Source: Sideroxydans sp. (lineage in GTDB: Bacteria; Pseudomonadota; Gammaproteobacteria; Burkholderiales; Gallionellaceae). From it: a stretch of 63,922 bases of DNA. Shown piece by piece: positions 17,441-25,575 of this stretch; position 1 is the stretch's first letter, and each line of letters opens with the position of its first letter. The translations under genes and the position numbers were made by a program. Location: positions 1 through 63,922 of the forward strand of contig DAIDAJ010000011.1 of the NCBI GenBank assembly GCA_027310665.1, given 5' to 3'. A model generated the notes under the pieces. The model was not told the origin of the DNA and did not search any database. It worked only from the letters and a program-made list of their open reading frames with translations.

Positions 17441-18313
17441 ATGAAAAGCCCGTTCGACCCAAACAACACCGAAAGCTATCTGCGCTGGCGCGAATGGAAA
17501 CTTGCTGCCGCGCCGCTCTCGGTGAACGAATTCATGGTCGAGGTGCATGATCCGCGTGCGCTGACGCCGATTGAACACGCTGCGCTGGCCGAGCGTGTTC
17601 GGCGCAGCAACATGGCGATCTACGCCAGCCTCCTGCACGATGCGGACACCGAAATCCCGCGTTTGCTCGGCGTCCAGTTTGGTCTGAAACATCTCGATGC
17701 CAATTGGCTGGCTGGCGAAGACGGCATCTCCGAAATCCGCGTATTCGACAACGGCACGCGCCAGAATTACATTCCTTACACCGACAGACCGATCAAGTGG
17801 CACACCGACGGCTATTACAACCCGCCGGAACGTACGATCCGCGGCATGGTGCTGCATTGTGTTCGCAACGCCAGCAGCGGCGGCGAGAACCATCTGATGG
17901 ATCACGAAATGGCCTACCTGCTGTTGCGCGATGAAAATCCACAGCACATTCGGGCATTAATGCAGCCCGACGCGATGACCATCCCGGATCGAGTGGATGA
18001 GACGGACGGCGTGCGCACCGCGCAAAGCGGCCCCGTGTTCTCATTGGACACTACCGGAAACCTCCACATGCGCTACACCGCACGCACCCGCAGCATCGAA
18101 TGGAAACAGGATGCCGAAACACTTTCGGCAGTGGCCGCACTGGAACGCCTGCTGGCATCCGATACACCGCACATCTTCAAAGCACACCTCGATCCGGGTA
18201 TGGGGCTGCTATGCAACAATGTGTTGCATGATCGCAGCGCCTTTACCGACGCCCCCGGCCAACCTCCACGTTTGCTGTATCGCGCCCGCTATCTGGACAG
18301 GATGAACACTTGA
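17441..18313 (+). CDS. TauD/TfdA-family 2-oxoglutarate dioxygenase
   Basis: 290-aa non-heme iron dioxygenase. The facial triad is visible: His121 and Asp123 in KWHTDGYYNP, and distal His263 in NNVLHDRSAF. Arginines for 2-oxoglutarate follow in RLLYRARY. The family hydroxylates small acids; taurine and other sulfonates are known substrates of TauD but the substrate here is not evident. It starts directly after the preceding stop and is the last tightly packed gene of the plus-strand locus. A role in organic sulfur is suggested by context only. Confidence 0.85.
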   Translation: MKSPFDPNNTESYLRWREWKLAAAPLSVNEFMVEVHDPRALTPIEHAALAERVRRSNMAIYASLLHDADTEIPRLLGVQFGLKHLDANWLAGEDGISEIRVFDNGTRQNYIPYTDRPIKWHTDGYYNPPERTIRGMVLHCVRNASSGGENHLMDHEMAYLLLRDENPQHIRALMQPDAMTIPDRVDETDGVRTAQSGPVFSLDTTGNLHMRYTARTRSIEWKQDAETLSAVAALERLLASDTPHIFKAHLDPGMGLLCNNVLHDRSAFTDAPGQPPRLLYRARYLDRMNT

Positions 18314-18406
18314 GAGCCTGCTAAAGCTTTCACGATTAAAGTCGATACCCTTACAGGCAGGCTTGGTTTCAATCCGATTGAAGAGTTCGAACTGTAAAGG
18401 ACAATC

Positions 18407-19594
18407 GTGGACAGCAATTCATCTTCAATTCTCAAGCAACTCAAATACTCATTTTTAGGCTTCGGCCTGACCATGGGTCTGGTGTTCCCTCTTTACGCCA
18501 ATTTTTTCGTTAACTGGAAGGAAGGCATGCTCGTCTGGTTCTGCCTAGGTTGCATTGTCGCAGGCATTACCATCGGCATTTCCAACCATAAGCTGCTGGA
18601 ATGGCTACTCGTCCGTAAATTGCGTCTGGTCGCCGTCGCAGCCGAACGTATCCGCAAAGGCGATTTGCGTGAAGGTTGCGGCTTGCGCAGCTCGGATACG
18701 GTGGGGGAGATCACCGAGGGCTTTGACGCAATGGCTACCAGCCTGCGCGCAACCATGACCGAAGTGGCGCAGTCTGCTGGCTCTGTGGACTCAACCGCCC
18801 GTGAGATCGGTTCGTCCATGCAAACGCTGGGTGGCGACATGGACAAATATCGCCAGGACGCACAGGAAATAATCAAAGTCATCAACGGAATGGCCGATGC
18901 CGCCAACACCATCCTCACTTTGTCGGATGCGGCACGCAATAGCGCATCTTCCGCCGACGAACTGGTGCGCAACGGCGTATCCCAAGTAGGCAATACCGAA
19001 ACGGCGATCTCGGTACTGAATGAAGCCAGCCGCAAGATATCAGCCAATGCGAGCAGTCTTGCGGTCAGCGCCAAGGAAGTCGAGACAGCGGTGTCTGCCA
19101 TACGTGCCATTGCCGAACAAACCAATCTGCTGGCCCTCAACGCCGCCATCGAGGCCGCACGTGCGGGCGAACAAGGCCGCGGATTTGCCGTCGTGGCGGA
19201 TGAGGTCAGAAAATTGTCGGAGCAGGCAGCGCAGGCAACCACCCGCATCGATGCCGTCCTTAAACGAGTCAGTGCTGACGTCGCCTCCACTGTCAGCATT
19301 TCTGAAGAGAACGCTATCGCGGTCCAGGATGGATTAAAGGCGGCCAAGTCGTCTTCCGAAATATTCGTTCAGATTGAAAAGGCGACAGTAGACATGAAAC
19401 ACTCGGTCGAGGCTGTGCGTGAAGCCGCCGACGACCAACAGATGCTGGTGGGCATCGTTCTCTCGCGCATGTCGGAAAGTGAAACACGAACAGAAAGCGT
19501 AGCCGATCTCACCAAGGTCTGCATCAAAGATGCAGACCGAATGATCGAGACGGCGCAAGGCCTTAATGCAACGACAAGGAAATTCACGGTATGA
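18407..19594 (+). CDS. methyl-accepting chemotaxis protein without periplasmic sensor
   Basis: 395-aa chemoreceptor starting from GTG with AAAGGA upstream. Two membrane helices (about residues 12-29 and 37-56) are separated by only a few residues, so there is no periplasmic ligand domain. A HAMP-like linker and the signalling domain follow, with the tip [20 protein letters not shown]. It probably senses an internal or membrane-linked state such as redox or energy taxis (inference). It lies 93 bases after the dioxygenase and is followed by a terminator, so it may belong to the same transcript. Confidence 0.92.
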   Translation: MDSNSSSILKQLKYSFLGFGLTMGLVFPLYANFFVNWKEGMLVWFCLGCIVAGITIGISNHKLLEWLLVRKLRLVAVAAERIRKGDLREGCGLRSSDTVGEITEGFDAMATSLRATMTEVAQSAGSVDSTAREIGSSMQTLGGDMDKYRQDAQEIIKVINGMADAANTILTLSDAARNSASSADELVRNGVSQVGNTETAISVLNEASRKISANASSLAVSAKEVETAVSAIRAIAEQTNLLALNAAIEAARAGEQGRGFAVVADEVRKLSEQAAQATTRIDAVLKRVSADVASTVSISEENAIAVQDGLKAAKSSSEIFVQIEKATVDMKHSVEAVREAADDQQMLVGIVLSRMSESETRTESVADLTKVCIKDADRMIETAQGLNATTRKFTV

Positions 19595-19655
19595 CCTTTC
19601 GGGTTTTGTGAAAAAAGTTCTTCACCCGAGTTGATCAATGCAAAGCCTGCCAGTT

Positions 19656-19685
19656 AAAAAGCCCGCCTTAAAGGCGGGCTTTTTA
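19656..19685. terminator. bidirectional rho-independent terminator
   Basis: The stem GCCCGCCTT/AAGGCGGGC is flanked by five A on the left and five T on the right. It can stop the chemoreceptor transcript from the left and the FadL-type gene from the right. Confidence 0.9.
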
Positions 19686-19707
19686 TTGGAATCAACCTGC
19701 GATCAGA

Positions 19708-21015
19708 TTAGTACCAGCCGTAAGAAAGGCTGAGCGAATCCTCCGACATGCTGATGCTCGCATTGCCGCCACCCAACGCAGCAGGAATAACTCCAACACC
19801 AGTGACGGTCTGCTTGAACGCGTGGATGTAAGCAAACGTTACTTCTTGTTTGTTTGCCAGTTTCCATGTGCTGCCCAGTGACAAGTGGTTTTGAACAACC
19901 CCGGGAGCCATTATGTTCAACAAAGTCTGGTTACTTGGTATTTGCTGATTGTTATGGTTATAACCAGCGCGTACCGTCAGCGTCGAGTCGACGTCATAAC
20001 TTACCCCGAGTTTGACAACTGTCATATCCTGCCAGCCAAACCCAGGACCGCCGGTCGCACCAAGCTGAAGGCCTGTTCCACCAAACGCCGGTGGCAGCGA
20101 GGTAAATGCGTTACCAACAGAGCCTACTCCGCTATAGTTGATACGTACCACGTCGAACGCTACCGTAGTCTGGGAAGTGGCCTTGACCGCAGCGCCAAGA
20201 CCATAGTTGGACGGTATGTCGAAACTGCCCTGATCAGCAAACAGGCCACTGTATTTTGAAAACTTACTCATCTTGGTCTTGGTCTGGTAAGTGGCACCCA
20301 ACGTTACCATGGGTGTGACTTGCCCCGTCCAGCCAAACCTTAAACCGTAGCCAGTAGATGTATCCGTTCCATTGTTGGTAACAGCAGTCGGTGTTTGCGA
20401 CATGCCTTCGAACGGCTGTAAACCGGTAGCGCTGAACATCTGATAGGCCAGATTCAAGGAAACACCGACCGAGTTGTTAGCATTGATTTTCTGCGACCAA
20501 GTAGGTGCAATGAAAAGCTGTTCCAGATTTATACCAGCCGGCCCCTGACCTCCAAGGCTGGCAAAGGGATTGGTGTCGTACTGAGTATTCATACCACCAT
20601 TACCGAAAACGGATACGCCCAGCGATGTATCCGAATTGATCATCTTGTTGTAGCCGAACGAAGGAATGTAGAACATGCTTTTGCCATTGCCGTCATACGT
20701 CCCATTCATTGTGGTACCCGGCGTTGTATATGGAGCCGGCGCGGTGGGTCCTGGTAAGGTATTTCCGCTGATTTCAGCACTGCGATTGGGTTTAAAAAAA
20801 GTCAGGCCGACATCAACGCGATCCCCGACCATCACCATACCCGCAGGATTGTTTGCGGCTGCAAGAGAGTCCATCGGCAGCGCAATACTTGCTCCACCCA
20901 TACCCTCGTTTTGCGCGCCATAGCCGATCGGAAAATAACCATTGGTGGCATTCGCCAGCGGCGACGCCACCATACCCAACGAAAACAATGAAGCTACGAT
21001 CTTTTTGATTCTCAT
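19708..21015 (-). CDS. OmpP1/FadL family outer-membrane channel
   Basis: 435-aa outer-membrane beta-barrel. A Sec signal peptide (MRIKKIVASLFSLGMVASPL) is followed by the FadL hatch motif NGYFPIGYGAQNEGMGGASI and NPAGM. The protein ends in a C-terminal aromatic barrel strand (SLSYGWY). FadL proteins pass hydrophobic substrates across the outer membrane; here fatty acids, aromatics or hydrophobic sulfur species are all possible. The reading frame extends upstream, but only the ATG at 21015 has a good ribosome site (GGGAGAG) and gives a signal peptide. It stands alone on the minus strand. Confidence 0.92.
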   Translation of the reverse strand: MRIKKIVASLFSLGMVASPLANATNGYFPIGYGAQNEGMGGASIALPMDSLAAANNPAGMVMVGDRVDVGLTFFKPNRSAEISGNTLPGPTAPAPYTTPGTTMNGTYDGNGKSMFYIPSFGYNKMINSDTSLGVSVFGNGGMNTQYDTNPFASLGGQGPAGINLEQLFIAPTWSQKINANNSVGVSLNLAYQMFSATGLQPFEGMSQTPTAVTNNGTDTSTGYGLRFGWTGQVTPMVTLGATYQTKTKMSKFSKYSGLFADQGSFDIPSNYGLGAAVKATSQTTVAFDVVRINYSGVGSVGNAFTSLPPAFGGTGLQLGATGGPGFGWQDMTVVKLGVSYDVDSTLTVRAGYNHNNQQIPSNQTLLNIMAPGVVQNHLSLGSTWKLANKQEVTFAYIHAFKQTVTGVGVIPAALGGGNASISMSEDSLSLSYGWY

Positions 21016-21036
21016 GCTTCTCTCCCTGATTGTGAA

Positions 21037-21051
21037 AATGCCCCTATGGCA
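21037..21051. promoter_or_regulatory. 15-bp inverted repeat before the FadL-type gene
   Basis: ATGCCCCTATGGCAT has perfect ATGCC/GGCAT arms around a 5-base centre and lies 22 bases before the start codon. The C-rich half and G-rich half recall the candidate shared operator, but the similarity is weak. Confidence 0.35.
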
Positions 21052-21088
21052 TCTCAAGTTACAACACCCTGTTACAACAAACCTCGTC

Positions 21089-21559
21089 TTATATGAACAA
21101 GCAGATATCCGTGTCTCCCGCGAAGCCCATGAACGTGGCTGCACCGCCGTATTCGCACTGTTCTATGAACTCGCTCTTGTCGAATTCGAACAGATCGACA
21201 GTCATCTGGCACGCAACGAATTTCACATCCGCCTCCAGGCACAGGTCACGCAGTTCCTGCAGCGAAGCCACACCATGCTTCTTGAGCTTCTGCTTCATCA
21301 TCATGGTGGCCATGGACTCCATGCCGGGCAGCATCTGCACCATCACCGGCATCGGTATCGGCATCGGCATCGCCGGGTTGGCGAGCGGGCTGATCATCAC
21401 GGTCGACAGATCCTTGCGCAGTAATTGCAGGCCGTAGAAGGTAAAGAAGATCTGCACGTCATAACCCAACGCAGCGGCTGTGGAAGCCAGAATGAACGGC
21501 GGATACGCCATGTCCAGTGTGCCTTTGGTGGCGATGATCGCCATTTTTTTGGTAGCCAT
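21089..21559 (-). CDS. dsrE2: DsrE2, DsrE/F/H-like sulfur-transfer protein
   Basis: 156-aa protein of the DsrE2 family. It has two conserved cysteines, in VKFVACQMTVDLFEF and FIEQCEYGG, and a Met/Pro-rich middle segment (PAMPMPIPMPVMVQMLPGM) typical of the family. DsrE2 partners TusA in sulfur transfer to DsrEFH or related acceptors. It lies 38 bases downstream of tusA with an AAGGGG ribosome site. The rhodanese gene that often accompanies tusA-dsrE2 is absent here. Confidence 0.92.
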   Translation of the reverse strand: MATKKMAIIATKGTLDMAYPPFILASTAAALGYDVQIFFTFYGLQLLRKDLSTVMISPLANPAMPMPIPMPVMVQMLPGMESMATMMMKQKLKKHGVASLQELRDLCLEADVKFVACQMTVDLFEFDKSEFIEQCEYGGAATFMGFAGDTDICLFI

Positions 21560-21597
21560 TCTTGCCCCTTAAATATATTTGGTTGCAGGTGATTCGA

Positions 21598-21825
21598 TTA
21601 CTTTTTCTTCATGTAGAAGACGTATTCGCCATTGACTTCTTCCTGGCTCAACAACGGGTTTCCGGTCTGCTCGGCGAATGCGGCCATGTCTTTCACCGAA
21701 CCGCAATCGGTCGAAATGACCTTGAGCACCTGGTTGGAAGCCATGTCAGCCAGCGCCTTCTTTGTCTTCACGATAGGCAAGGGACAAGACAAACCGCGCG
21801 CATTGAGTTCTTTATCAAAATTCAT
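21598..21825 (-). CDS. tusA: TusA, sulfur carrier protein
   Basis: 75-aa single-domain TusA. The sulfur-carrying cysteine is in LNARGLSCPLPIVKTKKAL. It transfers persulfide sulfur in the cytoplasm toward DsrE2/DsrEFH and DsrC. The frame extends five codons upstream, but the ATG at 21825 is preceded by GGGAGAAG and gives the usual N-terminus. It is the first gene of a two-gene unit with dsrE2. Confidence 0.94.
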   Translation of the reverse strand: MNFDKELNARGLSCPLPIVKTKKALADMASNQVLKVISTDCGSVKDMAAFAEQTGNPLLSQEEVNGEYVFYMKKK

Positions 21826-22150
21826 TATTTCTTCTCCCACGAGTGAATTAAAACTACTTCCTAAAAAAGTGCGTCACCGCACAGAACTTGAGTTGCATTA
21901 TAGGGATAAGCAACCCTACAACGTCCATAGCCACCAAGGGTAAAATGCGATAGCTCTTTAGGGTTATCTTTAAGCATCTGCTAATAAAGGTCCCTTGGGC
22001 AACAGCTATCGTATTCCTGATCGCAAGCAAATCCCAGTATCGTGAATGTCGCGCTGCCATACAGTATCTTTGCGAACTTTCTTGAAGAAGCATACTTGTA
22101 TATCAGCCAAATACTGCTGAAAGCGCCCTGCTCAAAATGGGATCATGGCC
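21826..22150. promoter_or_regulatory. intergenic region upstream of tusA-dsrE2
   Basis: 325 bases without a convincing gene. It must contain the tusA promoter. On the minus strand it has TAACCCTAAAGAGC (21953-21966) and several other ACCCT or AGGGT pentamers (about 21900-21950), in a pattern like the candidate shared operators. Short reading frames here look accidental. Confidence 0.45.
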
Positions 22151-23848
22151 TCAATCAGTTGCAGCATGCTTGTCTAGACGCAGGCAGATTTCATCGATTG
22201 CCATCCTGTCGGTGGCAAAAATGTATTCTTCCCCGATTTTAGCGGTCAGGCCAGTTCGATCCATCACGTCCGAGACTTGTTTCTTCAATCCGCTGAATGC
22301 AAGCTTGATCCCGCTTTTCTGGAAACGCTCGAGCAGATTGCGCAGCATCTCAATGCCCGATGCGTCGATCTCGTTGATGCCGCTCGATTGAACGAGAATG
22401 CACTCCATTTCCGGGTTCTCCCTTTCCAGTTTCAGCAGTGCGTCTTCAAAATAGGAGACGTTTACGAAGCGCAATGCACCATCAAAACGGATTGCGCCCA
22501 GCTTCGGATGCAACGGAGGCAAGTTATGGCGTACCGCATCGCGCAGGGTGGTATCGCTATGCAGACCCAGCACCGCTATCCTTGGGCGCATCATTCGATA
22601 GAGCAGCAGCGAAAGAGACAGGATGATGCCGGTGAGAATGCCGTTTTGTATGTTCGGTGCAAAAGCCAGGGTCGCGATAAAAGTAACAATCGCTGCAATA
22701 CCGTCATCCCGGCTTGCCCGCCACGCGTTCCTGATGGACTGAAAGTTGATGAGATTGATGACTGCCATCATGATGATTGCGGCAAGAACGGGCTTGGGCA
22801 GGTGAAAAAGCAAAGACGTAAAAAAGAGTAGCGTGAGCAGTACGAAAATCGCGGAGATGATGGATGACAACGGTGTCCTGGCATCCGACGCGAGGTTAAG
22901 GGCCGACCGGGAGAATGATCCGCTCACCGGCATCGATTGGCAAAATGCAGCCGCCACCTTGGCCAATCCCTGTCCGATCAGTTCCTTGTTTTCATCCCAA
23001 GGCTGGCGGGTTTTGATGGCGATCACCTTGCAACTCGACATGGCTTCCATGAAGCTGATCAGGGCAATCACGAAACTAGCGGGCAATAGCGCGACCGTCG
23101 CGTGCCAATCCAATGGTGGAAGACTCAGAGTCGGCAGACCCTGAGGCACGATCCCGACCACCCTCCCCCCCAAGTTGGCATAGTCGATCGCATAACTGAT
23201 CCAGGTCAGGGACGCGACCGTGATCAGTACTCCGGGCAGTCTGGGCACAAACCGCTTGAAGCCCAGCAGCATGAGAATAGCGGATATGCCAAACCCGAGC
23301 GACAGTGCATGGGCGGTATCTATATGCATCAGCACCCGGCTGATATCGAGCAGAAAATGTTCCGACTGCGCAGCAGGGATGCCCAGCAGAGTCGGCAATT
23401 GCGACAGCCCGATAATGATAGCTGCGGCATTGATAAACCCCATCAGCACCGGGTTGGAAAGAAAGTTGAGCAGAACTCCTACCCGGAACAACCCGAAGGC
23501 AATTTGAAACAAGCCGGAAATCAGCGCCAATAAAATCGCATATGAGTAGAACAAGGCACTACCATGTCCGGCCAGTGGCGCGATGCTGGCTGCAGTCAGC
23601 AGGGATGTCATGGCAACAGGGCCGGTGGACAACTGATTGGAGGAGCCAAACAAGGCGCCGATCACCGTGGGGATCAACGCTGCGTACAAGCCGTAATAGG
23701 CCGGGACTCCCGCCAGCTGTGCATAAGCCAACGATTGTGGAATGGCAACCAGGGAAACCGTGATACCCGCAACCAGGTCGGCCTTGAGGGTGCCGGCCCG
23801 CATGTCAAAACGCTGAATGAAATTGCGCCAGATAGCCTGCGGGTTCAT
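22151..23848 (-). CDS. SulP family anion transporter with STAS domain
   Basis: 565-aa inner-membrane transporter. The SulP core shows the signature SLAYAQLAGVPAYYGLYAAL near the N-terminus and about eleven to twelve helices. A C-terminal STAS domain (about residues 430-555) follows. SulP proteins carry sulfate, bicarbonate or other anions; placement directly after soeABC suggests sulfate or sulfite handling (inference). The ATG at 23848 with GGAG is preferred over the TTG at 23866. It starts 14 bases after soeC and is probably co-transcribed. Confidence 0.93.
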   Translation of the reverse strand: MNPQAIWRNFIQRFDMRAGTLKADLVAGITVSLVAIPQSLAYAQLAGVPAYYGLYAALIPTVIGALFGSSNQLSTGPVAMTSLLTAASIAPLAGHGSALFYSYAILLALISGLFQIAFGLFRVGVLLNFLSNPVLMGFINAAAIIIGLSQLPTLLGIPAAQSEHFLLDISRVLMHIDTAHALSLGFGISAILMLLGFKRFVPRLPGVLITVASLTWISYAIDYANLGGRVVGIVPQGLPTLSLPPLDWHATVALLPASFVIALISFMEAMSSCKVIAIKTRQPWDENKELIGQGLAKVAAAFCQSMPVSGSFSRSALNLASDARTPLSSIISAIFVLLTLLFFTSLLFHLPKPVLAAIIMMAVINLINFQSIRNAWRASRDDGIAAIVTFIATLAFAPNIQNGILTGIILSLSLLLYRMMRPRIAVLGLHSDTTLRDAVRHNLPPLHPKLGAIRFDGALRFVNVSYFEDALLKLERENPEMECILVQSSGINEIDASGIEMLRNLLERFQKSGIKLAFSGLKKQVSDVMDRTGLTAKIGEEYIFATDRMAIDEICLRLDKHAATD

Positions 23849-23862
23849 TGCTCCATCTCCAG

Positions 23863-24834
23863 TCAACCTATGGTTTGATAGTAAAGATTCTGCGGGTGAT
23901 TGGCCTGCGCAAAGAAGAACCAGCGCTCGGCAAGCAGCCCGATGTATTGAAGCACAAACACCAGACCGAGCAGCGATGGAGAAAATGTGCCCATAGCGAG
24001 CATGAGCAGCGGCACCACAAAAGCCAGAAGCAGGAAGGCCGGTTTGATTGTACGCAGGAATGCCGGACTCTTGCCATGGAAGAATTCACGCGTATTGAAT
24101 GAGCCTCCCATGGACCCCATCGAGCGCTGCACGATATGCGGATGCTTTACGCCGATGGCAGTCTGCATCGTGGATTTCGGTTTGAGGCGCGCATTGCGTA
24201 TCAACGATGCAATGCGTCCGACGAAAGCCAGCAAAGTGATGATCAGTGCCCAGCCAACAAAGAAATAGGTCTGAGACGGCGCTGCCAACGCTGCATAGAA
24301 TGCAGCCAGTATGAAACCGGAAGAACCGCCCATCAGGATATAGTTGATGACGGTCAGCGGCGAGTACCACTCGCGCAGAAAGCGCAGGCAGGCGTAGACC
24401 ATGCCGGTGCAGATGAACAGCACGAACGCCAGGAATGTGCCAATGTAGCCGATCACGACAGACAGATCGATGAGCATGCCGCTGGGCAGAGTCACCACCT
24501 CGGGCCTGAACCCGCTCAAATGAGAGACTCCGTAGACGAATATCATTCCCATGAATACCGGCAACGCGATCACTTCACGCGACAGCCAAGAGGTACGCCA
24601 TTGCGATGCTGCACGCCATGCGCGTTCCGGCCGCCCGAGGTGGAAGAACGAAGCGATCAGTCCCCCTCCGAGAAGCAGCAACGCAATGACGCTGCCGTAA
24701 CCGTAGAACGCGTCCGACTGCATCGGCAGGAGGCCAAACAACGCATAGGACTGATGTGTGAACAGCGCGAGGAACAGGCCTTGCCCGGCACCGAGCAAGG
24801 TAGTCAGAAAAATCACGGAAAAAGCGGGTTTCAT
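23863..24834 (-). CDS. soeC: SoeC, membrane anchor of sulfite dehydrogenase
   Basis: 323-aa integral membrane protein of the DmsC/NrfD-like group with about eight hydrophobic helices. It anchors SoeAB on the cytoplasmic side of the membrane and passes electrons from sulfite to quinone. It starts nine bases after soeB ends. No heme motif is seen, as expected. Assignment rests on the A-B-C gene order and the sulfur-oxidation context. Confidence 0.88.
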   Translation of the reverse strand: MKPAFSVIFLTTLLGAGQGLFLALFTHQSYALFGLLPMQSDAFYGYGSVIALLLLGGGLIASFFHLGRPERAWRAASQWRTSWLSREVIALPVFMGMIFVYGVSHLSGFRPEVVTLPSGMLIDLSVVIGYIGTFLAFVLFICTGMVYACLRFLREWYSPLTVINYILMGGSSGFILAAFYAALAAPSQTYFFVGWALIITLLAFVGRIASLIRNARLKPKSTMQTAIGVKHPHIVQRSMGSMGGSFNTREFFHGKSPAFLRTIKPAFLLLAFVVPLLMLAMGTFSPSLLGLVFVLQYIGLLAERWFFFAQANHPQNLYYQTIG

Positions 24835-24843
24835 AGTTCCTCG

Positions 24844-25575
24844 TTACCAGGCAGAAGCATCGTCCATTGACGGTGCGCCCTTTGCAGGTTTGGGCAGTTG
24901 GCCGTCCACTTTGAGCGGGTTGTCCGCGCGTTCCAGCTCGTCCATGTGTATCTTGAGCTTGGTCTTGCGGCGCGGCAAATAATGATTGGCGGGATGCGTA
25001 CCCCATTCCGGCATCAGCGGATAGCCGCCCTCCTCGCGTATCGCCTGCGATATCTCGGATTCGGGATCGTGGATATCGCCGAACAGACGCGCGCTGGTCG
25101 GGCACGCCTTCACGCAGGACGGTTTGCGGTCGATCTCGGCCAGCGACTGGTCGTAGATTCGATCCACGCACAAGGTGCACTTCTTCATCACCTTCTCTTT
25201 TTCGTCGATTTCGCGCGCACCGTACGGGCAGGCCCAGGTGCAATACTTGCAGCCGATGCACTTGTCGTAGTCCACCAGCACGATGCCGTCTTCCTTGCGC
25301 TTGTATGACGCGCCGGTCGGGCATACCGGCACGCACGGAGGGTCCTCGCAATGCAGACAGGATTTGGGGAAATGCAGCGTCTCGCTGTTCGGGTACTGGC
25401 CGATCTCGAAAGTCTGCACGCGGTTGAAGAACGTGCCGGTCGGATCGGCCCCAAAGGGATTTTCGTCGCATAAAGGTCCGGCAGAACCGGAGGTGTTCCA
25501 CTCCTTGCAACTGGTCACGCAGGCATGGCAACCGACGCAGACATTCAAGTCGATAACGAGCGCGAGTTGGGTCAT
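24844..25575 (-). CDS. soeB: SoeB, iron-sulfur subunit of sulfite dehydrogenase
   Basis: 243-aa four-cluster ferredoxin with no signal peptide. Cysteine groups include CVGCHACVTSC (residues 13-23), CEDPPCVPVCPTG, CIGCKYCTWACPYGARE and CTLCVDRI. It conducts electrons from molybdenum subunit SoeA to SoeC. The reading frame begins upstream, but the ATG at 25575 overlaps the soeA stop by four bases and gives the canonical N-terminus. Confidence 0.92.
   Translation of the reverse strand: MTQLALVIDLNVCVGCHACVTSCKEWNTSGSAGPLCDENPFGADPTGTFFNRVQTFEIGQYPNSETLHFPKSCLHCEDPPCVPVCPTGASYKRKEDGIVLVDYDKCIGCKYCTWACPYGAREIDEKEKVMKKCTLCVDRIYDQSLAEIDRKPSCVKACPTSARLFGDIHDPESEISQAIREEGGYPLMPEWGTHPANHYLPRRKTKLKIHMDELERADNPLKVDGQLPKPAKGAPSMDDASAW

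Noticed and set aside
14729-18406. CRISPR array near the Cas6-like gene
   Set aside because: I looked for regularly spaced repeats in the gaps around the gene and elsewhere in the window and saw none. The gene is treated as an orphan.
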